DNA of 64,000 nt from Halorubrum sp. 48-1-W (GTDB lineage: Archaea > Halobacteriota > Halobacteria > Halobacteriales > Haloferacaceae): NCBI RefSeq assembly GCF_003287355.1, contig NZ_QMIM01000011.1, positions 80,751 through 144,750 of the forward strand, in the 5' to 3' direction. A program made the translations under genes and the position numbers. Positions within the stretch are counted from its first letter, which is position 1; each line of letters opens with the position of its first letter. The notes beneath the pieces are model-generated. The model searched no databases, was not told the origin of the DNA, and was given only the letters and a program-made list of their open reading frames with translations. Positions 9,483 through 18,181 of this stretch are shown piece after piece.

Positions 9483-10385
9483 ATGAACCTCAAACGCACG
9501 CTCCTCATCACGCCCGCCTCGGACGAGGAACTGATTCGAAAGGGTCGTACGACGGACGCGGACGCGTTGTTCCTCGACCTAGAGGACGCGATCCTTTCCG
9601 AGGAGAAAGCGAGGACCCGGAGCGACCTCGTGGAGTTCTTGACGTCCGGTCCGGACCTCGAGAAGTCGGTCGCCGTGCGGATCAACGCGGTGACCACCAA
9701 GTGGTGGTACGAGGACCTGATCGAGACCGTCACCGCCGCTGGAGGGGAGGTCGACAGCCTCATCGTCCCGAAGGTCACGGAGGTGGAACAGCTCCACGCC
9801 GTCGACTTGCTGTTGCGACAGGTGGAGCGGAACGCCGGGATACCAGTCGGCGAGATCGGACTGATCCCACAGCTGGAGAGCGCGGAGGCGATCAACAACG
9901 CGACGGGGATCGCTCGGTCGGTCGATCGGTTGACCGCCCTGCTCTTCGGGCCGGGCGACTACGCGGCCAGTATCGGCGTCGGGGAGACGAGGGACGGCAC
10001 CGAGGCCGGTCAACACTGGGAGTACGCCCGTTCACGGGTCGTGAACGCCGCGCGGGAGGTCGGGATACAGGTGATAGACGGAATGTATCCCGACACCGGC
10101 GACACACAGGGGTTCCGCACGGCGTGTCAGCGGAGCCGTGCCCTCGGGTTCGACGGGAAGACGGTCGTCCACCCGAACCAGATCCACATCGCGAACGAGA
10201 TATTCACCCCGAGTCCACAGGACGCCCGTCGGGCGCGCCGGATCTACGAGGCGTACACGGCGTCCGATCACGGCGAACACGGGACGGTCGAGGTCGACGG
10301 ACAGGTCATCGACGAGGAAACGTTCGCGATGGCGAAAGAGATCGTCGAGAAGGCGACGGAGGCCGACGAACTGGACGACCTCTGA
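9483..10385 (+). CDS. HpcH/HpaI aldolase/citrate lyase (CitE-like) family protein
   Basis: A 300-residue TIM-barrel lyase. N-terminal RTLLITPASDEELIRKGRTTDADALFLDLEDAI and later VRINAVTTKWWYEDL, SLIVPKVTEVEQL, IPQLESAEAINNA and LLFGPGDYAASIGV are the family blocks, with the metal-binding Glu and Asp in QLES and GPGDY. Relatives cleave or hydrolyse malyl-CoA, citramalyl-CoA or similar beta-hydroxyacyl-CoA. The exact substrate is not readable. KTVVHPNQI near residue 220 is typical of CitE-like proteins. It is convergent with an IclR regulator two bases downstream, which probably controls this cluster. Confidence 0.87.
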   Translation: MNLKRTLLITPASDEELIRKGRTTDADALFLDLEDAILSEEKARTRSDLVEFLTSGPDLEKSVAVRINAVTTKWWYEDLIETVTAAGGEVDSLIVPKVTEVEQLHAVDLLLRQVERNAGIPVGEIGLIPQLESAEAINNATGIARSVDRLTALLFGPGDYAASIGVGETRDGTEAGQHWEYARSRVVNAAREVGIQVIDGMYPDTGDTQGFRTACQRSRALGFDGKTVVHPNQIHIANEIFTPSPQDARRARRIYEAYTASDHGEHGTVEVDGQVIDEETFAMAKEIVEKATEADELDDL

Positions 10386-10387
10386 GG

Positions 10388-11182
10388 TCACTTGAAGTGG
10401 CCGTGCCAGGAGTGCTTGGGGGAGAACGTCGAGCGGGAGTCGTACCAGGACGTGAGCGAGAGTTCGATGCGCTCGACCGTCTCGAGCAGCTGATCACCCG
10501 CCGAGAGCGGGCTGCCGACCTCGCCCGGAACGGTCACCGTCAACGCCCCGATAACCGTCCCGTCCCGGCGAGAGAGCGCGCCCGCGAACGTCCGGTCCGA
10601 CCCCTCCGGTCCCGGTTCGACCGCGTATCCCCGGCGGCGGATGCGGTCGAACCGGTCCCGGACGTCGTCGGCGATCTCGGGTATGTCCCCGGCGGCGGTG
10701 CGATCGTCGCCCCCCTCGTCGTCCTCGCCGGCTCGCTCGTACTCGACGAGCATCACGGGTCCGGCGATCGACTCGGAGAGCGGCGTCCGCTCCCCGAGGT
10801 GTCGCTCCCGAACCCCCGGGTAGTACCCTTCCTCGGCGATCATCGTCGCGTCGTCCCCCTCTTTGAGGTAGAGACGGACGACGCCGTCGGTCTCGGTCGC
10901 CAGCGACTTCATCTCGATCCGCGCCGCCTGATACAGCGGCGACTGGTCGCGGAGTCTGCCGCCGAGCCGGAGGAGCTTCGTCGAGACGTGGTACTGTCTG
11001 TCGTGATGGGTCACGTATCCGCAGTCGACGAGCGTCGTCAGGTGACTGTGGACGGTGCTCTTGCTCATCCCGAGCGCGGTGGCCACCTCGGTGACGCCGG
11101 CACCGTCCTCCCGCTGGAGGAACTCCAAGATGGTGAACGACTTCTCGGTGGTCCCCACCCGGTTCCGCGATGGTTCGGTCAT
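10388..11182 (-). CDS. IclR-family transcriptional regulator
   Basis: A 264-residue regulator. The N-terminal winged helix-turn-helix (residues ~8-70: TTEKSFTILEFLQREDGAGVTEVATALGMSKSTVHSHLTTLVDCGYV) is classical IclR, followed by an effector domain with LYLKEGDDATMIAEEGYYPG and SESIAGPVMLVEYE. An acidic low-complexity stretch (about residues 150-163) interrupts the effector domain. It lies tail to tail with the CitE-like gene and near oxidoreductase and aldolase genes, so a role in sensing an organic-acid intermediate is likely but inferred. ATG 11182 is the first start before a well-formed HTH. Confidence 0.9.
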   Translation of the reverse strand: MTEPSRNRVGTTEKSFTILEFLQREDGAGVTEVATALGMSKSTVHSHLTTLVDCGYVTHHDRQYHVSTKLLRLGGRLRDQSPLYQAARIEMKSLATETDGVVRLYLKEGDDATMIAEEGYYPGVRERHLGERTPLSESIAGPVMLVEYERAGEDDEGGDDRTAAGDIPEIADDVRDRFDRIRRRGYAVEPGPEGSDRTFAGALSRRDGTVIGALTVTVPGEVGSPLSAGDQLLETVERIELSLTSWYDSRSTFSPKHSWHGHFK

Positions 11183-11608
11183 ACGTAACGATCGATCTAT
11201 GTATACTAATCTGTTCGGATATGCTAAATATATGATGTGTATGTCGACGCGATCGGCGTCCGATCGGGGATGGGGACGGTGCGATCCTGGTCCGAGAACC
11301 GCTATACTACACAGATATTCATTATAGTTGAACGGGATCGTGGGTTGTGAAGACAACCCACACGAGAATACGGGATATATAGCCGTCAAATCGGTCGTTT
11401 TCGGGTCTCACGTCCGTTCGCGAGTTCAGCGGATCGAAGCAGAACGTCGGCGTTCAGCGATATTGAACGGGTCATCGAGGAGGATTCGACACCTCGGGTA
11501 CGGGACGACGAACGGTGGCGAAAAGGGATGGAACGTCGAGGGTGGCGAAGGTGGCGAAGGCGGGGTGAGGGTGGCGAGAACGGACAGCGTAGGAGAGTCT
11601 CCCGACCG
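11183..11608. other. intergenic stretch with the iclR promoter, no other gene seen
   Basis: 426 bp. The first 150 bp are AT-rich and contain the likely iclR promoter (AGTATACATAG on the minus strand near 11197-11207). At about 11535-11575 a few short GTGGCGAAG-type direct repeats occur next to the 3' end of the aldo/keto reductase gene. No convincing ORF. Confidence 0.5.
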
Positions 11609-12427
11609 TCAGTTCGACCACGTCGGCGCGTACGGCGGGTCGTACTGCCGGTCGCGCCGATCGAGCGCGTCGATCCGGTCGATCTCCTCGTCGGTCAGAT
11701 CGAGGTCCCGAGCCCGAACGTTGTCGACGATGTGGTCGCGGCTCGTCGCCTTCGGGATCGGGACGACGCCCTTCCTCATGGCCCACGCGAGGCTGACGCG
11801 TGCCGGGCTGACGTCATGGGCGTCCCCGATCTCGGCGAGTTCCGGCACGTCGAGGACGCGTCCGTTCCCGAGCGGCGCGTACGCGACGAGGTCGATGTCG
11901 TGGGAGTCACAGTACGACCGGAGTCGTCGCTGGGGGAGGAGCGGGTGCATCTCGACTTGAAGCGCGTCGATCGGGATGGGTGACCGATCGCGTGCTTCGT
12001 CGATCCCGTCGGGGGTCATGTTACAGACACCGAGCCGGTCGAAGAGTCCCTCGTCGTGGAGCTCGGCGACCGCGTCGAACGTCGTCTGCGGGCCGTAGCC
12101 GTCGGCGGGCCAGTGGACGGCGTAGAGGAGGTCGACTCGATCGACCCCGAGCCGGTCGAGACACGCACGCGCGTTCTCCTTGACGCTCGCCGCCGAGTAG
12201 TCGTCGGTGAACTTCGGGTGTAACACTTTGGTGGCGAGGAAGACGTCCTCGCGGTCGACGTCGGCGGCGGCGAGTCCCTCACCGACGGCGACTTCGTTCC
12301 CGTACGCCTCCGCGGTGTCGACGTGGCGATACCCCTCCTCCAGTGCGGTCCGGACGCTCCGGACGCAGTCGTCGTGGTCCGTGACCCGATACGTACCGAG
12401 CCCCGGCGCAGGGATGTCCGTTTTCAT
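11609..12427 (-). CDS. aldo/keto reductase
   Basis: A 272-residue NADPH-dependent oxidoreductase with the (beta/alpha)8 fold. The catalytic tetrad is visible: Asp and Tyr in HVDTAEAYGNE, Lys in LATKVL, His in YAVHWP. The cofactor-binding end has PIPKATSRDHIVDN. It reduces aldehydes or ketones; the substrate is unknown. It shares orientation with the RraA-like gene upstream and has a 60-bp gap to it, so co-transcription is possible. Confidence 0.9.
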   Translation of the reverse strand: MKTDIPAPGLGTYRVTDHDDCVRSVRTALEEGYRHVDTAEAYGNEVAVGEGLAAADVDREDVFLATKVLHPKFTDDYSAASVKENARACLDRLGVDRVDLLYAVHWPADGYGPQTTFDAVAELHDEGLFDRLGVCNMTPDGIDEARDRSPIPIDALQVEMHPLLPQRRLRSYCDSHDIDLVAYAPLGNGRVLDVPELAEIGDAHDVSPARVSLAWAMRKGVVPIPKATSRDHIVDNVRARDLDLTDEEIDRIDALDRRDRQYDPPYAPTWSN

Positions 12428-12487
12428 GCGAGCGATTCACACATGCGGAACGAGGGTAGTAAGTGTTGTCCTCGCCCCGGGTTCAGC

Positions 12488-13171
12488 TCAGACGTCGTCG
12501 GGCGAGTCGACGACCCGGACGTCGGCGTCGTCGATCAGTTCGTGGATCCCGAGCAGGTCGGCCAGGGTCTCCCCGTCGTCGATCCGCTCCCGCAGGGTGG
12601 CCTCGTGGTCGGCGATCCCGGCGACAGCCGTAGCCGTCGCGTCGACCGCCTCACGCGGGACCACGGTGACCCCGTCCCGGTCGCCGACGACGACGTCGCC
12701 CGGGCGGACGGCGACGCCGCCGACCGAGACCGGCACGTTCACCGACCCGGGGGTCTCCTTCACCGCGCCCGCCTGCGAGACGGCAGACGAGAACACCGGA
12801 AACTCGCTTTCCGACAGGTGTGCCGTGTCCCGGACGTTGCCGTCGGTGACGATCCCTCCGAGCTCCTGTCGCTTCGCGTTGCGCGTGAGTAACTCCCCCC
12901 AGACGGCCGCCCGACGCGACTCGGCGGCGACGACGAGGACGTCGCCCGGCTTCGCCAGGTCGGACGCGAGGTGGACCATCGCGTTGTCGCCGGGCGGAAC
13001 CCGGACCGTACAGGCGGGGCCACAGACCGTGACGTCCTCGTTTATCGGGCCGATCTCCGGGTCCATCGCCGTCCGTTCCCCCACCGCCTCGTGGACGCTC
13101 GCGGCATCGAACCGGTCGAGCGCGTCGATCGTGTCCCGGTCCGGCCGTTCGAAGTCCTTCACGACGACCAT
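12488..13171 (-). CDS. RraA-like / 4-hydroxy-4-methyl-2-oxoglutarate aldolase family protein
   Basis: A 227-residue protein of the RraA/HMG-aldolase fold. Conserved GPACTVRVPPGDN, KPGDVLVVAAE, AVWGELLTRNAKRQELGGIVTDGNVRD (the Arg-Asp of this last block is the substrate and metal site in the aldolases) and PGDVVVGDRDGVTVVP are present. In catabolic clusters such proteins act as oxaloacetate decarboxylases or aldolases of branched oxo-acids. The next gene, an amidase, is divergent. A larger open frame extends far upstream, but ATG 13171 gives the family length. Confidence 0.88.
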   Translation of the reverse strand: MVVVKDFERPDRDTIDALDRFDAASVHEAVGERTAMDPEIGPINEDVTVCGPACTVRVPPGDNAMVHLASDLAKPGDVLVVAAESRRAAVWGELLTRNAKRQELGGIVTDGNVRDTAHLSESEFPVFSSAVSQAGAVKETPGSVNVPVSVGGVAVRPGDVVVGDRDGVTVVPREAVDATATAVAGIADHEATLRERIDDGETLADLLGIHELIDDADVRVVDSPDDV

Positions 13172-13282
13172 ACGAGCGAGTGTCACCCGCGGGTCAAGAA
13201 CGTATCGGCGATCGGAGCCCCGCGACGTTCGTGTCCGGGCCGGGAGCAAACACTTTTTCCGGTCCGCGTGTTCGGTCGGATC

Positions 13283-14722
13283 GTGAGCCGAGTTCACACA
13301 CGATCGGCGACGGCGCTCGCCGAGGACATCCGCAGGGGGGATCGATCCCCGGTCGAAGTCGTCGAACGCCTGCTCGACAGGATCGACGAGCGGAACGACC
13401 GGACGAACGCGTTCGTGACGGTGGCCCGAGAACGGGCGCTCGAGCGCGCGAGGGAGGCGGAACGGGCCGTTGAGGCCGGCGAGGACCTGGGGCTGATCCA
13501 CGGAGTCCCCGTGGCGATCAAGGACCTCGACGACGTGGCGGGCGTGCGGACGACCTCCGGCTCGCTGCTGTTCGAGGACCGGATCGCCGAGGAGTCGGAC
13601 CCGTTCGTCCGCCGGCTGGTCGACGCGGGGGCGATCGTGATCGGGAAGACGAACACGCCGGAGTTCGGGCTCGGGTGTACGACGGACAACCGGGTCGTCG
13701 GCCCGACGGGGACCCCGTTCGACCCGACGCGGATCGCCGGCGGCTCCTCCGGGGGAGCCGCCGCGGCGCTCGCGGATCGGCTGGTTCCGCTGGCACAGGG
13801 GACCGACACCGGCGGGTCGATCCGAACGCCGGCGTCCTGTTGCAACGTGTTCGGTCTCAAGCCGTCCTTCGGCCGGGTCCCCCGCGTCGGTCGACCGAAC
13901 GCGTTCGGCGACCACACGCCGTTCTCGCACACGGGTCCGATGACCCGAACGGTCGAGGACGCCGCGCTCATGCTCGACGTGATGGCCGGGCCGGACCCGC
14001 GTGACCCGTTCAGCCTGCCCGACGAGGGGACGGACTACCTCGCTGCGACCCGGGAACCGATCGACGACCTCACGGTCGCGTACAGCCCGGACCTCGGCAT
14101 CTATCCGGTCGCGTCGTCGGTTCGGGCCGTCGTCGACGAGGCGGTCGGAGCGTTCGAGGACAGCGGGGCGACCGTCGAGCGAGCCGACCCCGACCTCGAC
14201 CTCGAGAACTCGGACGTCCTCGACGCGTTCTACACGTTCGCGAAGGTGAAGTGGGAGGCGTTGTTCGACGGCCTCGAGGAACGGGGGTTGGACCCACGGG
14301 GGGAAGACCGGTCCGAGCTTCGACCGATCACGGTGGAGACGATCCTCGAGAGCGACCCGGTCACGACCCGGGAGTACAAGACGGCCGACCGGACCCGGAC
14401 GCGAGTGTACGACGCGGTCGTCGACCTCCTCGGGGAGTACGACCTCCTCGTGACGCCGACGCTCGGCGTCGAGCCGTTCCCCCACGGGGAGTACCCCACG
14501 GAGATCGAGGGAACCGAGATCGAGCCGCTCCGTGGATGGCTCCTCACCCAGCCGTTCAACTTCTCGGGCCACCCCGTGGGGGCCGTCCCCGCCGGGATCT
14601 CCGAGGACGGGCTCCCCGTCGGGATGCAGGTCGTCGGGCGACGTCACGCCGAGGCGGACGTGCTGGCCGCCAGCGCCGCGATCGAGCGCGAACGCTCGTG
14701 GCACGACGACTACCCGGCGTGA
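13283..14722 (+). CDS. amidase (amidase-signature family)
   Basis: A 479-residue amidase-signature hydrolase. The catalytic Ser-cisSer-Lys triad is visible: Lys in GVPVAIKDLDDVAG, the cis-Ser in GGSSGGAAAAL, and the nucleophile in GTDTGGSIRTPAS. The C-terminal GHPVGAVPAGISEDGLPVGMQVVG is conserved. It hydrolyses an amide such as an aryl or acyl amide; GatA is less likely because no gatB or gatC is nearby. GTG 13283 is preceded by an ACTTTTTCC element 26-35 nt upstream. Divergent from rraA. Confidence 0.9.
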   Translation: MSRVHTRSATALAEDIRRGDRSPVEVVERLLDRIDERNDRTNAFVTVARERALERAREAERAVEAGEDLGLIHGVPVAIKDLDDVAGVRTTSGSLLFEDRIAEESDPFVRRLVDAGAIVIGKTNTPEFGLGCTTDNRVVGPTGTPFDPTRIAGGSSGGAAAALADRLVPLAQGTDTGGSIRTPASCCNVFGLKPSFGRVPRVGRPNAFGDHTPFSHTGPMTRTVEDAALMLDVMAGPDPRDPFSLPDEGTDYLAATREPIDDLTVAYSPDLGIYPVASSVRAVVDEAVGAFEDSGATVERADPDLDLENSDVLDAFYTFAKVKWEALFDGLEERGLDPRGEDRSELRPITVETILESDPVTTREYKTADRTRTRVYDAVVDLLGEYDLLVTPTLGVEPFPHGEYPTEIEGTEIEPLRGWLLTQPFNFSGHPVGAVPAGISEDGLPVGMQVVGRRHAEADVLAASAAIERERSWHDDYPA

Positions 14723-14745
14723 GATCTGGTCGCGGTGGCGGACCG

Positions 14746-15192
14746 TCAGTCCGTCATCACGGTGACGACGGGACAGTCCACGTCGAGTAGCACGTCCTGG
14801 GTGACGCTCCCGAACAGCGCCTTGCCGACGGGCGATCGGCGTCGACCGCCGAGCACGAGGAACCGCGGATCGAGCTCGTTCGCCATCGAGACGATCTCCT
14901 CGGACGGCTCTCCGACGGCCCCACGCGCGTCGACTCGCGCGTTGTCGGACTCCGGGACGGCATCGCGGACCGCACGGCGGGCGAACCGGGCGGCGCTCTC
15001 CTTCTCCTGGGTGATCGAGATGTCGTGAAACCGCTTCGAGCTCTCGATGGTTTCCTTGTGGTCCTCGAACTCCGATCGCGGGACGACGTGGAACGCCGTG
15101 GCGGTGTCGTCGTATCGCTCCGCGAGCTCGTAGCCGAGAGGGATGACACGGTTCATGGCCTCGGTCTCGCCGACAGCTATTAGAACGGTCAT
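14746..15192 (-). CDS. universal stress protein (UspA family)
   Basis: A 148-residue single Usp domain. It starts MTVLIAVGETEAMNRVIPLGYELA and ends with the nucleotide-binding block VLGGRRRSPVGKALFGSVTQDVLLDVDCPVVTV, which has the G-2x-G-9x-G(S/T) ATP-binding pattern. Haloarchaea carry many such genes. It is convergent with the amidase gene, 23 bp between stops, and divergent from the thioredoxin-fold gene. Confidence 0.9.
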   Translation of the reverse strand: MTVLIAVGETEAMNRVIPLGYELAERYDDTATAFHVVPRSEFEDHKETIESSKRFHDISITQEKESAARFARRAVRDAVPESDNARVDARGAVGEPSEEIVSMANELDPRFLVLGGRRRSPVGKALFGSVTQDVLLDVDCPVVTVMTD

Positions 15193-15370
15193 ACCCGTGA
15201 TGATCGATTCCACCTGTAATATAGGTTGGCCCGGGACCGACAGCAGTCCACGTGTCCGTGCTGAACGGTGTTCGGAGGGAGGAGGCCAACGGTGTTCGGA
15301 GACGGAGGAGGGCGACCGGAGCAGAGGAGATGGCGCGTCCGTCGACGACCGAACCGTTCCGTTGCGGAAG

Positions 15371-15380
15371 CGTTTATATA
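15371..15380 (+). promoter_or_regulatory. TATA box of the thioredoxin-fold gene
   Basis: CGTTTATATA, 26-35 nt before the ATG at 15406. Confidence 0.6.
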
Positions 15381-15405
15381 GATACGGTGACCGGATAGGG
15401 ACACC

Positions 15406-16071
15406 ATGTCAGCCGACAACCCGCTTTTCGCGTCCGGCGTCCTCACCACCGAGGAGAGATCGGTGACGCTCTCCGAGGGGTTCGAGGAGGCGGTCGAAAC
15501 GTACCTGTCACGGTTCGAGGGACACACGAGCGAGGAGTTCGCCGCCGAGATCGAAGCCGCCGTCGACGACGACGTCGCGGTCGAGCCGCTCGCGGCGCTC
15601 GGCGAGGAGGACCCGCGAACGATCGCCGAGCTGTGCGTCCTCGCCGAGCGCCTGGGGGCCGACGACGCCAAGACGGACGGAAACCCGGTACAGCTGCTTC
15701 CGTCCCTGCGGCTGTTTCGGGACGACGACGTTCGGTCCGACGGCGCCCCCGAGTCGTTCGTCCCCGTTGCTGCGACGCAGCTTCCACAGCTGTTACGGAT
15801 CTACTCGCCGGCGCTGGTGTACGTGTGGCTGGACGACTCCGAGAAGTGTGACCTCGCGAAACGCGACCTCGAGACGGTGTTCGAGGAGCCACAGGATGTG
15901 ATGCCGTTCGCGGTGTACGGCCCGGCGTACAAGGAGTTCCTCGACCGGGAGTACTCCCTGACGGCGGGTCCGGCGGTGTTGTTCACGCGTGACGGCGCGG
16001 TAGAGGCACGGATCTACGGCGCTCACGGACCCGGGACCATCGAGACGGAACTCGAACGACATCGACGGTGA
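15406..16071 (+). CDS. thioredoxin-fold hypothetical protein
   Basis: A 221-residue cytosolic protein. Residues ~1-110 are an acidic helical region with no recognised domain. Residues ~125-221 look like a thioredoxin fold: PALVYVWLDDSEKCDLAKRDLETVF for the beta1-alpha1 region, then AVYGPAYKEFLDREYSLTAGPAVLFTRDGAVEARIYG, where TAGPAVLF matches the cis-Pro strand. Only one cysteine is at the active-site position (SEKCDLA), so there is no CXXC and a disulfide-reductase activity is doubtful. It immediately precedes the importer operon, so it could be a chaperone or sensor linked to it, which is inference. Confidence 0.65.
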   Translation: MSADNPLFASGVLTTEERSVTLSEGFEEAVETYLSRFEGHTSEEFAAEIEAAVDDDVAVEPLAALGEEDPRTIAELCVLAERLGADDAKTDGNPVQLLPSLRLFRDDDVRSDGAPESFVPVAATQLPQLLRIYSPALVYVWLDDSEKCDLAKRDLETVFEEPQDVMPFAVYGPAYKEFLDREYSLTAGPAVLFTRDGAVEARIYGAHGPGTIETELERHRR

Positions 16072-16142
16072 ACACGTCCCGCCGGACACTGACCCGAGAG
16101 GATCACCGAGCCGTCCCGGATTGACACCCTCATCCACCCGAA

Positions 16143-16153
16143 CTTTTATTAAG
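16143..16153 (+). promoter_or_regulatory. promoter of the peptide-type ABC importer operon
   Basis: CTTTTATTAAG ends 29 nt before a short ORF (ATG 16183). Transcription would begin near 16172-16183, just before or at that ATG, and about 50-60 nt before dppC. Confidence 0.55.
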
Positions 16154-16182
16154 TATTGGAAGAAGCCGACATACACCCCACA

Positions 16183-16245
16183 ATGGCAATAACGGAGAGT
16201 ATACACACTATCGAGAGGTCCGCACAGACCGATGAGCATTGCTGA
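16183..16245 (+). CDS. 20-residue upstream ORF overlapping the start of dppC
   Basis: A very short frame, ATG 16183 to TGA 16243-16245, whose end overlaps the first 14 bases of dppC in another frame. It would be the first start codon on the importer mRNA. Its peptide (MAITESIHTIERSAQ...) resembles nothing recognised. An SD-like GAGGT at 16214-16218 for dppC lies inside it. It may act as a translated leader that couples or damps dppC translation. Could also be chance. Confidence 0.3.
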   Translation: MAITESIHTIERSAQTDEHC

Positions 16246-17137
16246 CAAGATCCACGCGTACCGCAACAGCGATCTCGCGATCATCGCGAGACGGGCGCTA
16301 GGGAACCTCCTCGAGGAACGGATCACCAAGGCGGCCTTCGTGATCCTGGCGATCATCCTCGTCATGGGTCTCGTCGGCCCGGTGATCGCGCCGTACTCGT
16401 ACAACACCCAGCAGACGACGGACGACGGCGAGTTGATGCGGTACGCCGAGCCGTCCCTCGAACATCCGCTCGGTACGAACGACCGCGGGGAGGACGTGCT
16501 CTCGCGGCTGTTGTTCGGGGCGCGGTCGACGCTCATCACCGGCCTGCTCGCCGGTGGCCTGATGATGGTGATCGGGTTGACGGTCGGGATGACCGCCGGA
16601 TACGTCGGGGGGAGGACGGAGAGCGTCCTCATGCGGTTCGTCGACTTCATGTACGGGATCCCCTTCATCCCGTTCGCGATCGTCCTCATCACGTTCTTCG
16701 GGGCGGGGTTCTACACGACGGTCGCGATCCTGGGACTCGTGCTCTGGCGGTTCATAGCCAGGGTGATACGATCCCAGGTGCTTCAGATAAACCAACGGCC
16801 GTACATCATGGCCGCACGAGCGACCGGGGCGAGCACTCCGTGGATCATGCGGAAACACATCCTCCCGAACATCGCGAACATGGCGGCGCTGTTCTTCGCG
16901 ATGGGCGTCGGGTTGGCGATCCTCGAGCAAGCCGGACTTTCGTTCATCGGCGTCACCGACCCGTTCACGCCGACGTGGGGGATCATGATCCGGAACGCCA
17001 ACCAAGCGGGTCGTATCGCCGAAGCCTGGTGGTGGACGTTCCCGCCGGGCATCATGATCGCGTTGACCGTGCTGTCGCTGTACCTCCTCGGCCGCGGGTA
17101 CGAGGGGAGCGGCGGAGACGACGAGGTGGTGGTGTAA
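16232..17137 (+). CDS. peptide/nickel-type ABC transporter permease (DppC-like)
   Basis: A 301-residue inner-membrane permease. The N-terminal cytosolic segment, first helix (AAFVILAIILVMGLVGPVIAPY), the LGTNDRGEDVLSRLLFGARSTL block and the EAA loop (YIMAARATGASTPWIMRKHILPNI) mark a DppC/OppC-type subunit, with six predicted helices. It pairs with the DppB-like subunit encoded four genes downstream and with both ATPases. The downstream ATPase starts on the very next base (17138), so the genes are translationally coupled. Confidence 0.92.
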   Translation: MSIADKIHAYRNSDLAIIARRALGNLLEERITKAAFVILAIILVMGLVGPVIAPYSYNTQQTTDDGELMRYAEPSLEHPLGTNDRGEDVLSRLLFGARSTLITGLLAGGLMMVIGLTVGMTAGYVGGRTESVLMRFVDFMYGIPFIPFAIVLITFFGAGFYTTVAILGLVLWRFIARVIRSQVLQINQRPYIMAARATGASTPWIMRKHILPNIANMAALFFAMGVGLAILEQAGLSFIGVTDPFTPTWGIMIRNANQAGRIAEAWWWTFPPGIMIALTVLSLYLLGRGYEGSGGDDEVVV

Positions 17138-18181
17138 ATGACGGACCCGATACTGGAATTCGAGAACGTCGACATTCGCTATCGGACGGAGAAAGGAAAC
17201 GACGTATACGCGGTCAACGACGCGTCGTTCTCGATAGACCGGCACGACTACTTCGGGCTGGTCGGCGAGAGCGGGTGCGGCAAGAGTACGATCGCGGACG
17301 CCATCGTCGGTGGCCTCGACTCCAACGGCGAGGTCACCTCCGGGACGATCCGGTACAAGGGCGAGGAGATCCAGGACTACTCCGAGTCGGAGTTCAACGA
17401 GAACGTCCGGTGGAAGGAGATATCGGTCATCCCCCAGTCGTCGATGAACAGCCTGGACCCGGTGATGAAGCTGAGCAACCAGGCGGTCGAGATGGCGAAG
17501 TACCACACCGACCTCACGAAGACGGAGGCGGTCGACCGCCTGCGTGAGCTGTTCGAGGTCGTCGGGCTCTCCGAGTCGCGGATCCACGACTACCCGCACC
17601 AGTTCTCCGGCGGGATGCAACAGCGGGCGATCATCGCGTTCGCGCTGTACCTCCAGCCTAGCCTCATCATCGCCGACGAGCCGACGACGGCGCTGGACGT
17701 GATCATGCAGGACCAGATTATCGACTACATCAACGGCCTGAAAGACGAGTGGGACATCAGCATGCTGATGATCACCCACGACATCTCGGTCGTCTTCGAG
17801 AACTGCGACTCGATGGCCGTGATGCACGGCGGGCAGGTCGCCGAGACAGGGAGCGTGGTCGACGTGTACGACAGGCCGCGTCACCCGTACGCGATCCTGT
17901 TACAGAACGCGTTCCCGGACGTACGGTTCCCGGACCGCGAGCTGGCGGTCATCGACGGGCACCCGCCGCAACTCCGCGACGAGGTGGACTTCTGTACGTT
18001 CGCCGACCGGTGTCCGTGGGCCCAGCCCGAGTGTCGCGAGGGTGCCCCGGACGCCCAGCCCGTCGCCGGCGACGACGACCATCAGGCCTGGTGTGTCCGG
18101 GCCGACGAGATGGAGGAACTGGCGGCCGATCACCTCGAACCGAACGCCGACGAGGAGAGCATCCTGGAGGGACAAGAATGA
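17138..18181 (+). CDS. peptide/nickel-type ABC transporter ATP-binding protein (DppD-like)
   Basis: A 347-residue ATPase. Walker [11 protein letters not shown], the Q-loop region [14 protein letters not shown], signature [15 protein letters not shown], Walker [14 protein letters not shown] and switch histidine MLMITHDIS are all present. The C-terminal oligopeptide-transporter domain carries the cysteine cluster [15 protein letters not shown]...WC, which binds an iron-sulfur cluster in related proteins. It overlaps the next ATPase gene by 4 bp (ATGA). Confidence 0.94.
   Translation: MTDPILEFENVDIRYRTEKGNDVYAVNDASFSIDRHDYFGLVGESGCGKSTIADAIVGGLDSNGEVTSGTIRYKGEEIQDYSESEFNENVRWKEISVIPQSSMNSLDPVMKLSNQAVEMAKYHTDLTKTEAVDRLRELFEVVGLSESRIHDYPHQFSGGMQQRAIIAFALYLQPSLIIADEPTTALDVIMQDQIIDYINGLKDEWDISMLMITHDISVVFENCDSMAVMHGGQVAETGSVVDVYDRPRHPYAILLQNAFPDVRFPDRELAVIDGHPPQLRDEVDFCTFADRCPWAQPECREGAPDAQPVAGDDDHQAWCVRADEMEELAADHLEPNADEESILEGQE

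Noticed and set aside
13283..14722. GatA subunit of tRNA amidotransferase
   Set aside because: The amidase signature is shared, but no gatB, gatC or gatD/E is nearby and the context is catabolic.
12488..15289. A 933-codon open frame on the minus strand
   Set aside because: Only its last 227 codons (the RraA-like protein) have real sequence. The upstream part is Arg/Asp-rich antisense of the amidase, a typical high-GC shadow.
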